Part shown: positions 41,051 through 49,717 of the stretch, one piece after another | Position numbering within the stretch: the first letter of the stretch is position 1 | Layout of the letters: each line of letters begins with the position of its first letter | Notes under the pieces: generated by a model | What the model saw: only the letters and a program-made list of their open reading frames with translations | Databases searched by the model: none | Told to the model about the DNA's origin: nothing | Source of the DNA: an uncultured Fusobacterium sp. | GTDB taxonomy: Bacteria; Fusobacteriota; Fusobacteriia; Fusobacteriales; Fusobacteriaceae | Direction of reading: 5' to 3' | DNA length: 64,000 bases | NCBI RefSeq assembly: GCF_905200055.1 | Contig: NZ_CAJKIS010000004.1 | Coordinates: forward strand, 27,144 to 91,143 | Program-made: the position numbers and the translations under genes

Positions 41051-42523
41051 CTAGTTGTTTCTCATTGATTCAGTTTCTGGTCTTCCAATTAAAGTTCCTT
41101 TTCCAACAGCAAATATATCGTCTACTGTCATTTGGAATCCAACTGGTCTTCCTTCAAATTTAGCTCTTTCTTCTAATTGAGCCATGTTGTAATCTACTAA
41201 TTCTTTACTTAATGGAACATTTCCTACTGCTAGGTATCTTACTTTTCCTACGTTATCTCTAGCTGGCATCATTTTTCCAAGGTTATATTTAGATGGTGCA
41301 AATGGAACATCTAGAACACCTTGTTCAAATGCTTTAACTATACCAATAGCCCAGTCTCCTGCTCCTAATTCTAAAACTCTATCTAGGATACATTTAGTTT
41401 CAGCTTTTATAATTTCAATTTCTTTTGCTAATTCTGGAGACATTGATAATTGTTGTCCTCTTAATAGGTTAAGAACCATTTTTGTAGCTTTGATTCCTTG
41501 TGCGTTAGCTTCTTTTGTAGGTACTCCAATTGCTTCGTGAGGAGTTTTAACTATAACTTTAGTTGCTCCTGCAAGTGCTGCTGCTGAAGCTCCATTTGAA
41601 ATAACTCCAAATGCTTTAGCTTCATCTTCTGGGAATCCTCCCATCCATTGATGGAATACAGTTGTTAAGTCTATATCATTGTATCCATATTCTTTAAAGT
41701 ATTCTTCTCCTTGCTCAGCAAGTGCTCTAATAGCAGCAACGTCTTGGATTAGGTTTCCACATTGTCCATATCCTAAAGTTATATTTTTAACACCTTGTTC
41801 AGCAGCTAATAATCCTTCAAGAATTCCAACTGCATTTGACATTGAAGGTGGTACAAGAGTTCCTGTTAATGGTCCAAATGGTTCTCTGTTAATTGATACT
41901 CCGTGTTCTTCATACCATCCAACTAATCTATCTACATATTGCCAGTCAATAAGTGTTTTTTCTAATGAAACTGATTTAGCATAAGGAACGTTATAACTGA
42001 TTCCTCCACCTTCGTCAGAAGTATATCCAGCTGCGATCATGATTTCAGAAAGAAGTCTAGCATCTGGAGTTCCGTGTCTTAATTGAAGAGGTAAATCAAT
42101 AGCTTCTACTACTTTTCTACATCCTGCTACTCCGTGGTTTACACCTGGGAATCCATTAAGTAATGATCTTCCAGCTTTTTTAGATTCTTCAATTCCTCTT
42201 TCACAGTTTTCATATTTATTTTGTCTAGTGTAAGAGTCAATAGTTGTAGGAAGTAAATCTGCTCCTCCAACTTTATCTAGATAACTTAATAGTTCTATAT
42301 GTTGATCAATTAAAGCAACCCCTGCTCTAGGTTGTGCTAATGTAATTCCAGCTTTTTTAGCATCTACTAATTTTTTAGAGAAGCTTTTTGATTCTGGTAA
42401 TGATTTATGATAAGCAACTGCTTCTTCAAGGTTAACGTCTTTACCTGTAGGCCATCCTTTTAAAACTTCTTCTCTCATTTCAAAGAACTCTTCTTCAGTC
42501 CATTTTTTAAATCTAAGTTTCAT
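41051..42523 (-). CDS. glmE: Methylaspartate (glutamate) mutase epsilon subunit
   Basis: The 490 residues are the usual MutE/GlmE length, with the substrate-binding barrel. Recognisable segments are the N-terminal WPTGKDVNLEEAVAYHKSLP, LLNGFPGVNHGV, HGTPDARLLSEI, TAGGYTSDEGGGISYN-like residues, and the FHQWMGGFPEDEAKAFGVI stretch. Together with GlmS and adenosylcobalamin it rearranges L-glutamate to (2S,3S)-3-methylaspartate through radicals. The gene lies 27 bp after glmL in the fixed glmS-glmL-glmE order known from clostridia. Confidence 0.96.
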   Translation of the reverse strand: MKLRFKKWTEEEFFEMREEVLKGWPTGKDVNLEEAVAYHKSLPESKSFSKKLVDAKKAGITLAQPRAGVALIDQHIELLSYLDKVGGADLLPTTIDSYTRQNKYENCERGIEESKKAGRSLLNGFPGVNHGVAGCRKVVEAIDLPLQLRHGTPDARLLSEIMIAAGYTSDEGGGISYNVPYAKSVSLEKTLIDWQYVDRLVGWYEEHGVSINREPFGPLTGTLVPPSMSNAVGILEGLLAAEQGVKNITLGYGQCGNLIQDVAAIRALAEQGEEYFKEYGYNDIDLTTVFHQWMGGFPEDEAKAFGVISNGASAAALAGATKVIVKTPHEAIGVPTKEANAQGIKATKMVLNLLRGQQLSMSPELAKEIEIIKAETKCILDRVLELGAGDWAIGIVKAFEQGVLDVPFAPSKYNLGKMMPARDNVGKVRYLAVGNVPLSKELVDYNMAQLEERAKFEGRPVGFQMTVDDIFAVGKGTLIGRPETESMRNN

Positions 42524-42550
42524 ATTTAAATTTTCCTCCTTATTTTTCTC

Positions 42551-43957
42551 TTATACTTCGACTAAATATTTCTTCAATATTCTAACTGCTAAATCAGGAT
42601 ATTCTTGAGCTAACAATCCCATAGAAGATAATATATATGTTTTATCTACTAGGAATTTTGGATCTTGTGGTTTTAGATGCACAGGATCTTGTTCATTAAA
42701 GTTACCTGCTTTTAATATTCCTTTTGGATTCATACTGTGAATTATAACTCCACCTGTTCCTATAACATAAGGAGCCTCTGTTAAGTCCTTACCACTTTGG
42801 TTAAACATAGTTCCCATTGGAGTATAAACACATTCTAGTACTCCGCAGTGTCTAGTCATAGCTATTTCAGTTGCTGCCATAGCCATAGCCTCATCAAATC
42901 TGATCTCTTCTTCACTTTGTGGTACCATTTTTATATGATCATGTCTATATTGACAATTTGCCTTGACATCAACTTGTTTTAAAGAATCATGTAAATAGTT
43001 TCTAATCTTTCTAGTTCCTGCAGCTTCTAAAAGAGCTATTGCTGAGTATCTCATTCCAAGATCTCCTTCAACTGTTCTCTTAGCATAAGGTTCTTCCAGA
43101 CCCTTTATCATGATTGAAGGTTTTGTAGGTTCTCCTTTTGCTATTGAGTGAATATCTGTTGTTGCTCCACCAATATCTACAACTATAAGATCTCCTATTC
43201 CATCTTCATCATCAGTACCTTCTGCTAAAACTTCAGCAGCTTTTAAAACTGCAGCAGGTGTTGGCATCAAAATTCCTTTTATAAATTCTTCAGCATTTTT
43301 CATACCCTTTGCTTCAACTATTCTTCCCATAAAAACTTTTCTTATCTCTTCACGACAAGGTTCAACATTAAGTTTATTTATGAAAGGCATTACATTTTCT
43401 GTAATAAAGTGATCTATCCCAGCTTCTTTGAAAATAGCTTCAACTTCATCTATAGCTGCTTTATTTCCAGCAACTACCACTGGTACATTAAGTTTATACT
43501 CTGCAATCATTTTAGCATTATGTATGATACAATCTTTGTTTCCACCATCTGTTCCACCAGCTAATAATATAATGTCTAAAGGAGTTGATTTTATCTCTTC
43601 AAGCTCCCTGTGATTTAACTCGTAAGCATATGTCTTTATAACTCTTGCCCCTGCTCCTAGAGCAGCCTTTTTAGCAGCTTCAGCAGTAAGTTCAGGTACA
43701 AGTCCTATAGCCACCATTTTCAATCCACCAGCAGCAGATGAACATGCTGTCTTACTTACAAATTCTACAGAATCAAAATCTACTTTTTCACTTATAGCTG
43801 CTTTCAATTTATCAAAAGCTTTATTAAAACCTATCATGATATCATTTTCAACTGTAGTAATATCTTTTGCTGTAGCTAAAATAACTTCATTATCCATATC
43901 TATTGCTGTAAGTTTTGTATATGTACTACCAAAATCTATGGCTAGATAAACTTTCAT
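42551..43957 (-). CDS. glmL: Glutamate mutase reactivating/chaperone protein GlmL (MutL)
   Basis: The 468 residues carry the ASKHA ATPase signatures DFGSTYTKLTAID at the N-terminus and LIVVDIGGATTDIHSI near residue 240, and the adenine-side GTGGVIIH near residue 390. Such proteins exchange damaged cobalamin on adenosylcobalamin mutases at ATP expense. ATG 43955-43957 is taken as start in preference to an in-frame GTG three codons earlier, since MKVYLAIDFGST is the usual beginning; the ribosome binding site (AAGAGAG) does not settle the point. It lies between glmS and glmE, as in other fermenters. Confidence 0.93.
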   Translation of the reverse strand: MKVYLAIDFGSTYTKLTAIDMDNEVILATAKDITTVENDIMIGFNKAFDKLKAAISEKVDFDSVEFVSKTACSSAAGGLKMVAIGLVPELTAEAAKKAALGAGARVIKTYAYELNHRELEEIKSTPLDIILLAGGTDGGNKDCIIHNAKMIAEYKLNVPVVVAGNKAAIDEVEAIFKEAGIDHFITENVMPFINKLNVEPCREEIRKVFMGRIVEAKGMKNAEEFIKGILMPTPAAVLKAAEVLAEGTDDEDGIGDLIVVDIGGATTDIHSIAKGEPTKPSIMIKGLEEPYAKRTVEGDLGMRYSAIALLEAAGTRKIRNYLHDSLKQVDVKANCQYRHDHIKMVPQSEEEIRFDEAMAMAATEIAMTRHCGVLECVYTPMGTMFNQSGKDLTEAPYVIGTGGVIIHSMNPKGILKAGNFNEQDPVHLKPQDPKFLVDKTYILSSMGLLAQEYPDLAVRILKKYLVEV

Positions 43958-44001
43958 AACAACCACTCTCTTTACTGTAAATATATTTTATTTAGCTTCT
44001 A

Positions 44002-44421
44002 TTAAGCTATTCCTAAGTCTTTTTTCAAATCTTCTGTTGTATCTTCAATAGGTGTTCCTGGTTTGTATACTCTATCAAATCCCATAGCTTTAAATCTTTT
44101 TTCTACATCTTCCCAAACTTGTTTTCCAACAACTATGTTTCCACCTACATAGAGAAGGATATTATTAAGTCCTGCTTCTTTACATTTTTCTCTCATACCT
44201 TGACAATCTAGTTCTCCGTGTCCATATAGAGAAGAAACGATTATCGCGTCAGCATTTGTTTCAACTGCAGCATTTATGAAGTCAGCTTGTGGAGAAAGAA
44301 CTCCAATATTTACTACTTCAAATCCATTTGATTCTAATACATGATGTATAATTTTGTTTCCAACTGCATGACAGTCTGATCCAATAACTCCAATTACAAC
44401 TTTTTTTCCATTTTTTTCCAT
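44002..44421 (-). CDS. glmS: Methylaspartate (glutamate) mutase sigma subunit, B12-binding
   Basis: The 139 residues are a compact cobalamin-binding domain with the signature GVIGSDCHAVGNKII, whose Asp-x-His-x-x-Gly replaces the lower axial base of cobalamin. SLYGHGELDCQGMREKCKEAG and the VGGNIVVGKQ segment follow. It forms the mutase with GlmE. It is the first gene of the pathway operon, with AGGAGG 8-9 bp before the ATG and a promoter about 50 bp upstream. No cobalamin riboswitch is seen in the leader. Confidence 0.96.
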   Translation of the reverse strand: MEKNGKKVVIGVIGSDCHAVGNKIIHHVLESNGFEVVNIGVLSPQADFINAAVETNADAIIVSSLYGHGELDCQGMREKCKEAGLNNILLYVGGNIVVGKQVWEDVEKRFKAMGFDRVYKPGTPIEDTTEDLKKDLGIA

Positions 44422-44464
44422 GAAAAACAGCCTCCTCTGTGTATGATATTTAAACTTTAATAAT

Positions 44465-44492
44465 AATATACCCCTTTTTTGTAAAAAATCAA
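44465..44492 (-). promoter_or_regulatory. Promoter of the glm operon
   Basis: Minus-strand TTGATT (44487-44492), 16 bp, TATATT (44465-44470), 44 bp before the glmS start. A run of T in the -35 flank could act as an UP element. Confidence 0.6.
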
Positions 44493-44814
44493 GCTTTATT
44501 TAAAAAATGAATGATAAAAATTAATTTTTTTAATATAGTATATCAAAAAGCTCTTTTTTTATAGCTTTGTACATTTTAATTTAACTTTTTTTAATTTAAA
44601 ATAAACACTTTTTTTAATGCAATTTGAATCTTTTTATAAATTTTAATAAAAATATATACTTTTTTATTTTTTACTATATTTCTATTTATATTTTCTTTGT
44701 ATTTTTTACACTATTAAAAAAATTTATATTTTGTTTTTTTAATTCATTTTAATAATTTGTTTTAAAACATCTTATTACATTAATTTATGTGTTTTTAAAT
44801 TTATTTAGTTAAAT

Positions 44815-44843
44815 TTGATTTTTTTTACTTTATATGGTATAAT
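44815..44843 (+). promoter_or_regulatory. Promoter of the rimP-nusA-infB operon
   Basis: TTGATT (44815-44820), 17 bp, TATAAT (44838-44843) with TGG before the -10 (extended -10). A T-rich UP-like region lies upstream. It is about 97 bp before rimP, leaving a structured leader. Confidence 0.8.
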
Positions 44844-44875
44844 ACCTTGTAAAATAAATTGTGCTGGCTGATGAT

Positions 44876-44900
44876 GGGAGTGGGTTATTAATCCACTCCC
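44876..44900 (+). promoter_or_regulatory. Leader hairpin ahead of rimP
   Basis: An 8-bp GC-rich perfect stem gggagtgg / ccactccc with a 9-nt loop, followed by TCTTTAG. The weak U-tract suggests an attenuator or anti-termination target rather than a full terminator. NusA-family operons are often autoregulated through such leaders. Confidence 0.55.
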
Positions 44901-44940
44901 TCTTTAGTAGTAAAATCGAAAGTGAGGTGACAAAAATTTT

Positions 44941-45420
44941 ATGGAATTAAATAACAAAGAGATTATTTTAAAAAAAATTGAGAACATTGTAACTCCTGTT
45001 GCTGAAAGTATGAATCTGTCTCTTGTGGATATTGAATATTTACAAGATGGTGGATACTGGTATGTTAGAATATATGTTGAGAAAGAAAACGAAGATATCA
45101 CTCTTGAAGACTGTGCTGCTCTAAGTAATAAAATTGATGAAGATATTGACAAACTTATTGATCAAAGATTCTTCTTAGAGGTTTCATCACCAGGAATTGA
45201 AAGACCTCTTAAAAAAATTGCTGATTATATTAGATTTAAAGGCGAAAAAGCAAAATTAAGTTTAAAACATAAAGTTAATGATAATAAAAATTTTGAAGGA
45301 ATAATAGTTGATTGCAAAGATAATATTATTTTTCTAGAAATTAAAGAGCAAGAAATCATGGAAATTCCTTTTTCAGAAATAAGAAAAGCTAATCTTGTTT
45401 ATGAATTTGAAGAATTTTAA
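44941..45420 (+). CDS. rimP: Ribosome maturation factor RimP
   Basis: The 159 residues are the normal length, with the N-terminal domain (VAESMNLSLVDIEYLQDGGYWYVRIYVEK) and the conserved LEVSSPGIERPLKK motif leading to an SH3-like C-terminal domain. It helps build the 30S subunit. It is the first gene of the classic rimP-nusA-ylxR-ylxQ-infB-rbfA order. AGTGAGGTGA lies before the start. The gene follows a strong promoter and a leader hairpin. Confidence 0.95.
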   Translation: MELNNKEIILKKIENIVTPVAESMNLSLVDIEYLQDGGYWYVRIYVEKENEDITLEDCAALSNKIDEDIDKLIDQRFFLEVSSPGIERPLKKIADYIRFKGEKAKLSLKHKVNDNKNFEGIIVDCKDNIIFLEIKEQEIMEIPFSEIRKANLVYEFEEF

Positions 45421-45449
45421 TAGAATTTTCGGGAGGGTATAAAAATAAT

Positions 45450-46547
45450 ATGAAAAGTAAAGACGCTAAGATTTTTTTAGAAGCTCTAGATGAATTAGAG
45501 AGAGAAAAAGGAATAAGTAAAGAAAATCTTCTTTTAACTGTAGAACAAGCTATTCTAGCTGCTTATAAAAAGAATTATGGTGATGAAGAAAATGTTGAAG
45601 TAGAAATCAATAGAGAAAATGGAGATGTAAAACTTTATGAAGTAAAAACTGTTGTTACTGAAGAAGATCTTTATGATGCTGCTATTGAAATCTCTTTAGA
45701 AGATGCTATTGATGAGTATAGAAACAATAGAATTCAAAGAAAACCAAAAATTGGTGATGAAGTAAGAATAGAAATTAACTGTGAAGAATTCAGAAGAAAT
45801 GCTATTCAAAACGGAAAACAAATTGTTATCCAAAAAGTAAGAGAAGCTGAAAGACAATATATCTATGATAGATTCAAAGATAAAGAAAACGACATCATAA
45901 ATGGTATTATTAGAAGAATCGATGATAAGAAAAATATATTTGTTGAGTTTGATGGCATAGAAGCTATTCTTCCAACTACTGAGCAATCTCCAGCTGATAC
46001 TTATAGAGTTGGTGAAAGATTAAAAGTATATCTTGCTGAAGTTGAAAAAACTAACAAATTCCCAAGAATTGTTATTTCTAGAAAACATGAGGGACTTTTA
46101 AGAAAACTATTTGAACTAGAAATTCCTGAAATCACTTCTGGTTTAATAGAAATTAAAGCTGTAGCAAGAGAAGCTGGTTCAAGAGCTAAAGTAGCTGTAT
46201 ATTCTGCTGATCCTAATATCGATACTGTTGGAGCTTGTATTGGACAAAAAGGATTAAGAATTAAAAACATAGTTAATGAATTAAATGGTGAAAAAATTGA
46301 TATAGTTGTTTGGAAAGAATCAGTTGAAGAATTTGTTTCTGCTGTTTTAAGTCCAGCTAAAGTTAAAAGTGTTGAAGTATTTGAAGAAGAAAACACTGCT
46401 AGAGTTATTGTTGATAGCTCACAACTTTCACTAGCAATTGGAAAAAATGGACAAAATGCTAGACTTGCTGCTAAACTTACAGGAATGAGAGTGGATATTA
46501 AAACTGAAAACAGTTCTAATAATGAAGAGGTAGAACAAGGTGAATAA
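45450..46547 (+). CDS. nusA: Transcription termination/antitermination factor NusA
   Basis: The 365 residues correspond to a NusA without the extra C-terminal acidic repeats of E. coli. The N-terminal polymerase-binding domain is followed by an S1 domain (NGIIRRIDDKKNIFVEFDGIEAILP, about 150-210). KH1 and KH2 domains come next (GACIGQKGLRIKNIVNEL and the second GXXG, AIGKNGQNARLAAKL). It modulates pausing and termination and takes part in anti-termination on rRNA operons. Its stop codon is inside the start of the following gene (8-bp overlap). Confidence 0.96.
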   Translation: MKSKDAKIFLEALDELEREKGISKENLLLTVEQAILAAYKKNYGDEENVEVEINRENGDVKLYEVKTVVTEEDLYDAAIEISLEDAIDEYRNNRIQRKPKIGDEVRIEINCEEFRRNAIQNGKQIVIQKVREAERQYIYDRFKDKENDIINGIIRRIDDKKNIFVEFDGIEAILPTTEQSPADTYRVGERLKVYLAEVEKTNKFPRIVISRKHEGLLRKLFELEIPEITSGLIEIKAVAREAGSRAKVAVYSADPNIDTVGACIGQKGLRIKNIVNELNGEKIDIVVWKESVEEFVSAVLSPAKVKSVEVFEEENTARVIVDSSQLSLAIGKNGQNARLAAKLTGMRVDIKTENSSNNEEVEQGE

Positions 46548-47067
46548 TCAAGATTTTCCAGAAAGAACTTGTTTAATCTGTAAGGATAAAAAAGATAAGA
46601 AAGATTTATTCAGATTAGTTAAAACAGGTGAAGATAAATATGCTTTTGATGAAAAACAAAAAGAACAAAGTAGAGGCTATTACATCTGTAAAAGTCATGA
46701 ATGTTTAAAAAGATTATCTAAACATAAAAAAATAAAAGTTGATACAGATGACCTGATAAAGATGTTAAATCTTTTAAAGAAAGGTGAAAAGGACTATTTA
46801 AATATTTTGAGAGCAATGAAAAATTCACAAACTTTATCCTTTGGAATGAATATGGTTTTAGAAGAAATCGAACATACTCATTTTTTAGTTCTAGCTGAAG
46901 ATATAAGTGAAAAAAATGAGAGAAAACTTCTTCTACGTGCTAAAGAGTTAAATATAACTTATGTTTACTGTGGAAATAAACAGCAACTAGGAGAAATTTT
47001 TGGCAAGGATGAAGTAAGTGTTATCGGAGTTAAAAACAAGCAAATAGCCCGTGGCCTCATAAATTAA
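46540..47067 (+). CDS. Fused YlxR (DUF448) and YlxQ (L7Ae-like) RNA-binding protein
   Basis: The 175 residues hold two domains that are usually separate genes. Residues 1-75 are YlxR-like (PERTCLICKDKKDKKDLFRLVKT, RGYYICKSHECLKRLSK). Residues about 82-175 are L7Ae/L30e-like (LNILRAMKNSQTLSFGMNMVLEEIE, LVLAEDISEKNERKLLLRAKE, and VSVIGVKNKQIARGLI at the end). The start is GTG 46540-46542, overlapping nusA by 8 bp with GAGG upstream. The fused form keeps the nusA-ylxR-ylxQ-infB order. YlxR has been linked to RNase P and to transcription in other bacteria; YlxQ binds kink-turn RNA. Confidence 0.85.
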   Translation: MNNQDFPERTCLICKDKKDKKDLFRLVKTGEDKYAFDEKQKEQSRGYYICKSHECLKRLSKHKKIKVDTDDLIKMLNLLKKGEKDYLNILRAMKNSQTLSFGMNMVLEEIEHTHFLVLAEDISEKNERKLLLRAKELNITYVYCGNKQQLGEIFGKDEVSVIGVKNKQIARGLIN

Positions 47068-47089
47068 ATTAATTTAGGAGGTAATTTTG

Positions 47090-49321
47090 ATGAAGATTAG
47101 AGTACACGAATTAGCTAAAAGATATAATATGGGGAGTAAGGAATTTTTAACTTTATTACAAGAAAAAGTAAAAGTTTCTGTTTCTTCAAACTTATCTGGT
47201 TTAGCTGAAGAAGATGTTAAGAAAATTGAAAATTACTTTAATGATATAAATAAAAAAGATAATAATAAAGAGATTGCGAAGCCAGATAAAACGACTTCAA
47301 AAGGAAAAGGAGATAGTTTGAATAAAAAGATTATAGAAGAAGACGATATTTTTGAAGAAGAAAGTCTTGGAAATGGAAAAAAATCTCAATATGTAAAAAT
47401 GGGAAAAGAGAAAAAAAATTGGAAAAATGGAAAAAATTCTTCTGCTGAAGATGATAAACAACAACCAAGTAAAAAAAATAAAAAGAAAAAAGGTAGAAGA
47501 ACAGATTTTGTTATGAAAACTGTTGACTCTGTTGCTTCTGAAACTATTGAAGAAGATGGAGTAAAATTAATAAAAATAAGAGGAGAAATCACTCTTGGAG
47601 ATTTTGCTGAAAGACTTGGAGTAAGTAGTGCAGAAATAATCAAAAAACTATTTATGAAAGGACAAATGCTAACTATCAACAGCCCTATATCTATTGATAT
47701 GGCTGAAGAGATAGCTATGGATTACGATGCACTTGTTGAGCAAGAGGAAGAAATCGAATTAGAATTTGGAGAAAAATTCGCTCTTGAAGTTGAAGATAAA
47801 GCTGAGGACTTAGTTGAAAGACCACCTGTTATCACTATAATGGGACACGTTGACCATGGTAAAACTTCATTACTAGATGCTATTAGAGCAAGTAACGTAG
47901 TTTCTGGAGAAGCTGGAGGAATCACTCAAAAGATTGGAGCTTATCAAATTATAAAAGACGGTAAAAAAATTACTTTCGTTGACACTCCTGGACATGAGGC
48001 CTTCACTGATATGAGAGCAAGAGGAGCTCAAGTTACTGATATAGCTATACTTGTTGTTGCTGCTGACGATGGTGTAATGCCACAAACAATAGAAGCTCTA
48101 TCACATGCTAAAGCTGCTAATGTACCTATTATAGTAGCTGTAAACAAAATTGATAAACCTGAAGCTAACCCTATGAAAGTTAAACAAGAGCTTATGGAAC
48201 ATGGACTTGTTTCAATCGAATGGGGAGGAGATACTGAGTTTGTAGAAGTATCTGCTAAAAAGCATCTTAACCTTGATACACTTTTAGATACTATATTAAT
48301 TACTGCTGAAATTCTTGAATTAAAAGCAAATCCTAAGAAAAGAGCAAAAGGAGTTGTACTTGAATCTAAACTAGATCCAAAAGTTGGACCTATTGCTGAC
48401 ATCTTAGTTCAAGAAGGAACTTTAAAAATTGGTGACGTTATTGTTGCTGGTGAAGTTTATGGTAAAGTAAGAGCTCTTATCAATGACAGAGGAGAGAGAG
48501 TTGAAAGAGTTGACGTTTCTCAACCTGCTGAAATTATTGGATTCAACCAAGTTCCTCAAGCTGGAGATACTATGTATGTTATTCAAAATGAACAACATGC
48601 TAAGAGAATTGTTGAAGAGGTTGCTAAAGAGAGAAAACTTGCTGAAACAAGTAAGAAAACTATATCTCTTGAATCTCTATCAGAGCAATTTGACCATGAA
48701 AATATAAAAGAACTTAATCTTGTATTAAGAGCGGATTCAAGAGGATCTGTTGAAGCTTTAAGAGAGTCTTTACTAAAACTTTCTACTGATGAAGTTGCTG
48801 TTAACATTATTCAAGCAGCATCTGGAGCTATTACTGAAAGTGACGTAAAACTTGCTGAAGTTTCAAATGCTATTATTATCGGATTCCATGTAAGACCTAC
48901 AACTAAAGCTATTAAAGAAGCTGAAGTAAATGGTGTAGAAATTAGAACTTCTAATATCATTTACCATATAACTGAAGATATTGAAAAAGCTCTTACTGGT
49001 ATGCTTGAACCTGAATTTAAAGAAGCTTACCTTGGAAGAATTGAAATTAAAAAGGTATTTAAAGTTTCAAAAGTTGGAAATATCGCTGGTTGTGTAGTTG
49101 TTGATGGAAAAGTTAAAAATGATTCTAATATTAGAATTCTTAGAGATGGAATTGTTATGTACGAAGGAAAACTTTCATCTTTAAAAAGATACAAAGATGA
49201 TGCTAAAGAAGTTGTTGCTGGACAAGAATGTGGTTTAGGTGTTGAAAACTTTAATGATATTAAAGAAGGAGATATCGTAGAAGCATTTGAAATCCAAGAA
49301 ATACAAAGAACTTTAAAATAA
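47090..49321 (+). CDS. infB: Translation initiation factor IF-2
   Basis: The 743 residues consist of an N-terminal domain with Lys/Glu-rich linker (about 1-160), then a second IF2_N domain (IRGEITLGDFAERLGVSSAEIIKKLF). The GTPase has G1 GHVDHGKTS, G3 DTPGHEAF and G4 NKID, followed by domains II-IV. It positions initiator fMet-tRNA on the 30S subunit. ATG 47090 is used as start because AGGAGG lies 8 bp before it; the TTG one codon upstream is less likely. It is followed by rbfA after about 40 bp. Confidence 0.97.
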   Translation: MKIRVHELAKRYNMGSKEFLTLLQEKVKVSVSSNLSGLAEEDVKKIENYFNDINKKDNNKEIAKPDKTTSKGKGDSLNKKIIEEDDIFEEESLGNGKKSQYVKMGKEKKNWKNGKNSSAEDDKQQPSKKNKKKKGRRTDFVMKTVDSVASETIEEDGVKLIKIRGEITLGDFAERLGVSSAEIIKKLFMKGQMLTINSPISIDMAEEIAMDYDALVEQEEEIELEFGEKFALEVEDKAEDLVERPPVITIMGHVDHGKTSLLDAIRASNVVSGEAGGITQKIGAYQIIKDGKKITFVDTPGHEAFTDMRARGAQVTDIAILVVAADDGVMPQTIEALSHAKAANVPIIVAVNKIDKPEANPMKVKQELMEHGLVSIEWGGDTEFVEVSAKKHLNLDTLLDTILITAEILELKANPKKRAKGVVLESKLDPKVGPIADILVQEGTLKIGDVIVAGEVYGKVRALINDRGERVERVDVSQPAEIIGFNQVPQAGDTMYVIQNEQHAKRIVEEVAKERKLAETSKKTISLESLSEQFDHENIKELNLVLRADSRGSVEALRESLLKLSTDEVAVNIIQAASGAITESDVKLAEVSNAIIIGFHVRPTTKAIKEAEVNGVEIRTSNIIYHITEDIEKALTGMLEPEFKEAYLGRIEIKKVFKVSKVGNIAGCVVVDGKVKNDSNIRILRDGIVMYEGKLSSLKRYKDDAKEVVAGQECGLGVENFNDIKEGDIVEAFEIQEIQRTLK

Positions 49322-49360
49322 TAAATCTTTGATTCATTAAATAGAAAGCGAGTGATACTG

Positions 49361-49708
49361 ATGAAAAGACAAAGATTAGCTGGAATAGAAAAAGAAATGG
49401 CAAGAGTTATTTCTAAAGTTTTAATGGAAGAAGTTAAGAATCCAAAAGTTAAAGGACTTGTATCTGTTACTAATATCAATGTTACTGAAGACCTTAAATT
49501 TGCTGATGTATATTTCAGTATAATGGGACAAGAAAATATAAATACAGATGAAGTTATTGAAGGATTAAATCAAATAAAAGGTTTTTTAAGAAAAAGAGTA
49601 GCTGAAGAAATTGAAATAAGATATATACCTGAAATTAGAGTAAAACTTGATACTTCTATTGAACATGCAATTAAAATATCAAAACTTTTAAATGATTTAA
49701 AAAGGTAG
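49361..49708 (+). CDS. rbfA: Ribosome-binding factor A
   Basis: The 115 residues contain the KH-like fold of RbfA: RQRLAGIEKEMARVISKVLMEEVKNPKV, VSVTNINVTEDLKFADVYFS, and the C-terminal RYIPEIRVKLDTSIEHAIKISKLL. It assists 16S rRNA 5' end processing and cold adaptation of 30S assembly. ATG 49361 is preferred as start, with GAGTGA upstream. An in-frame GTG at 49352 cannot be excluded, so the N-terminus may be three residues longer. It belongs to the nusA-infB operon. Confidence 0.95.
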   Translation: MKRQRLAGIEKEMARVISKVLMEEVKNPKVKGLVSVTNINVTEDLKFADVYFSIMGQENINTDEVIEGLNQIKGFLRKRVAEEIEIRYIPEIRVKLDTSIEHAIKISKLLNDLKR

Positions 49709-49717
49709 TGATATGAA

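Larger units (their letters stand above)
44422..44940. other. 519-bp divergent, extremely AT-rich intergenic region
   Basis: The region contains the minus-strand glm promoter at the left end and the plus-strand rimP promoter with its leader hairpin at the right end. Between about 44510 and 44810 the sequence is almost only A and T, with many runs of T. There is no reading frame of note and no tRNA. A short AAAGCT/AGCTTT inverted repeat lies around 44546-44568. A curved or nucleoid-protein-binding region between two strong operons is a reasonable guess. Confidence 0.7.

Noticed and set aside
44422..44520. A cobalamin riboswitch ahead of the B12-dependent mutase genes
   Set aside because: The leader is only about 40 nt from the probable start and lacks any B12-box-like sequence.
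44850..44940. An initiator tRNA gene ahead of rimP, as in some proteobacteria
   Set aside because: The hairpin has no cloverleaf, no T-loop GTTC motif and no acceptor pairing.
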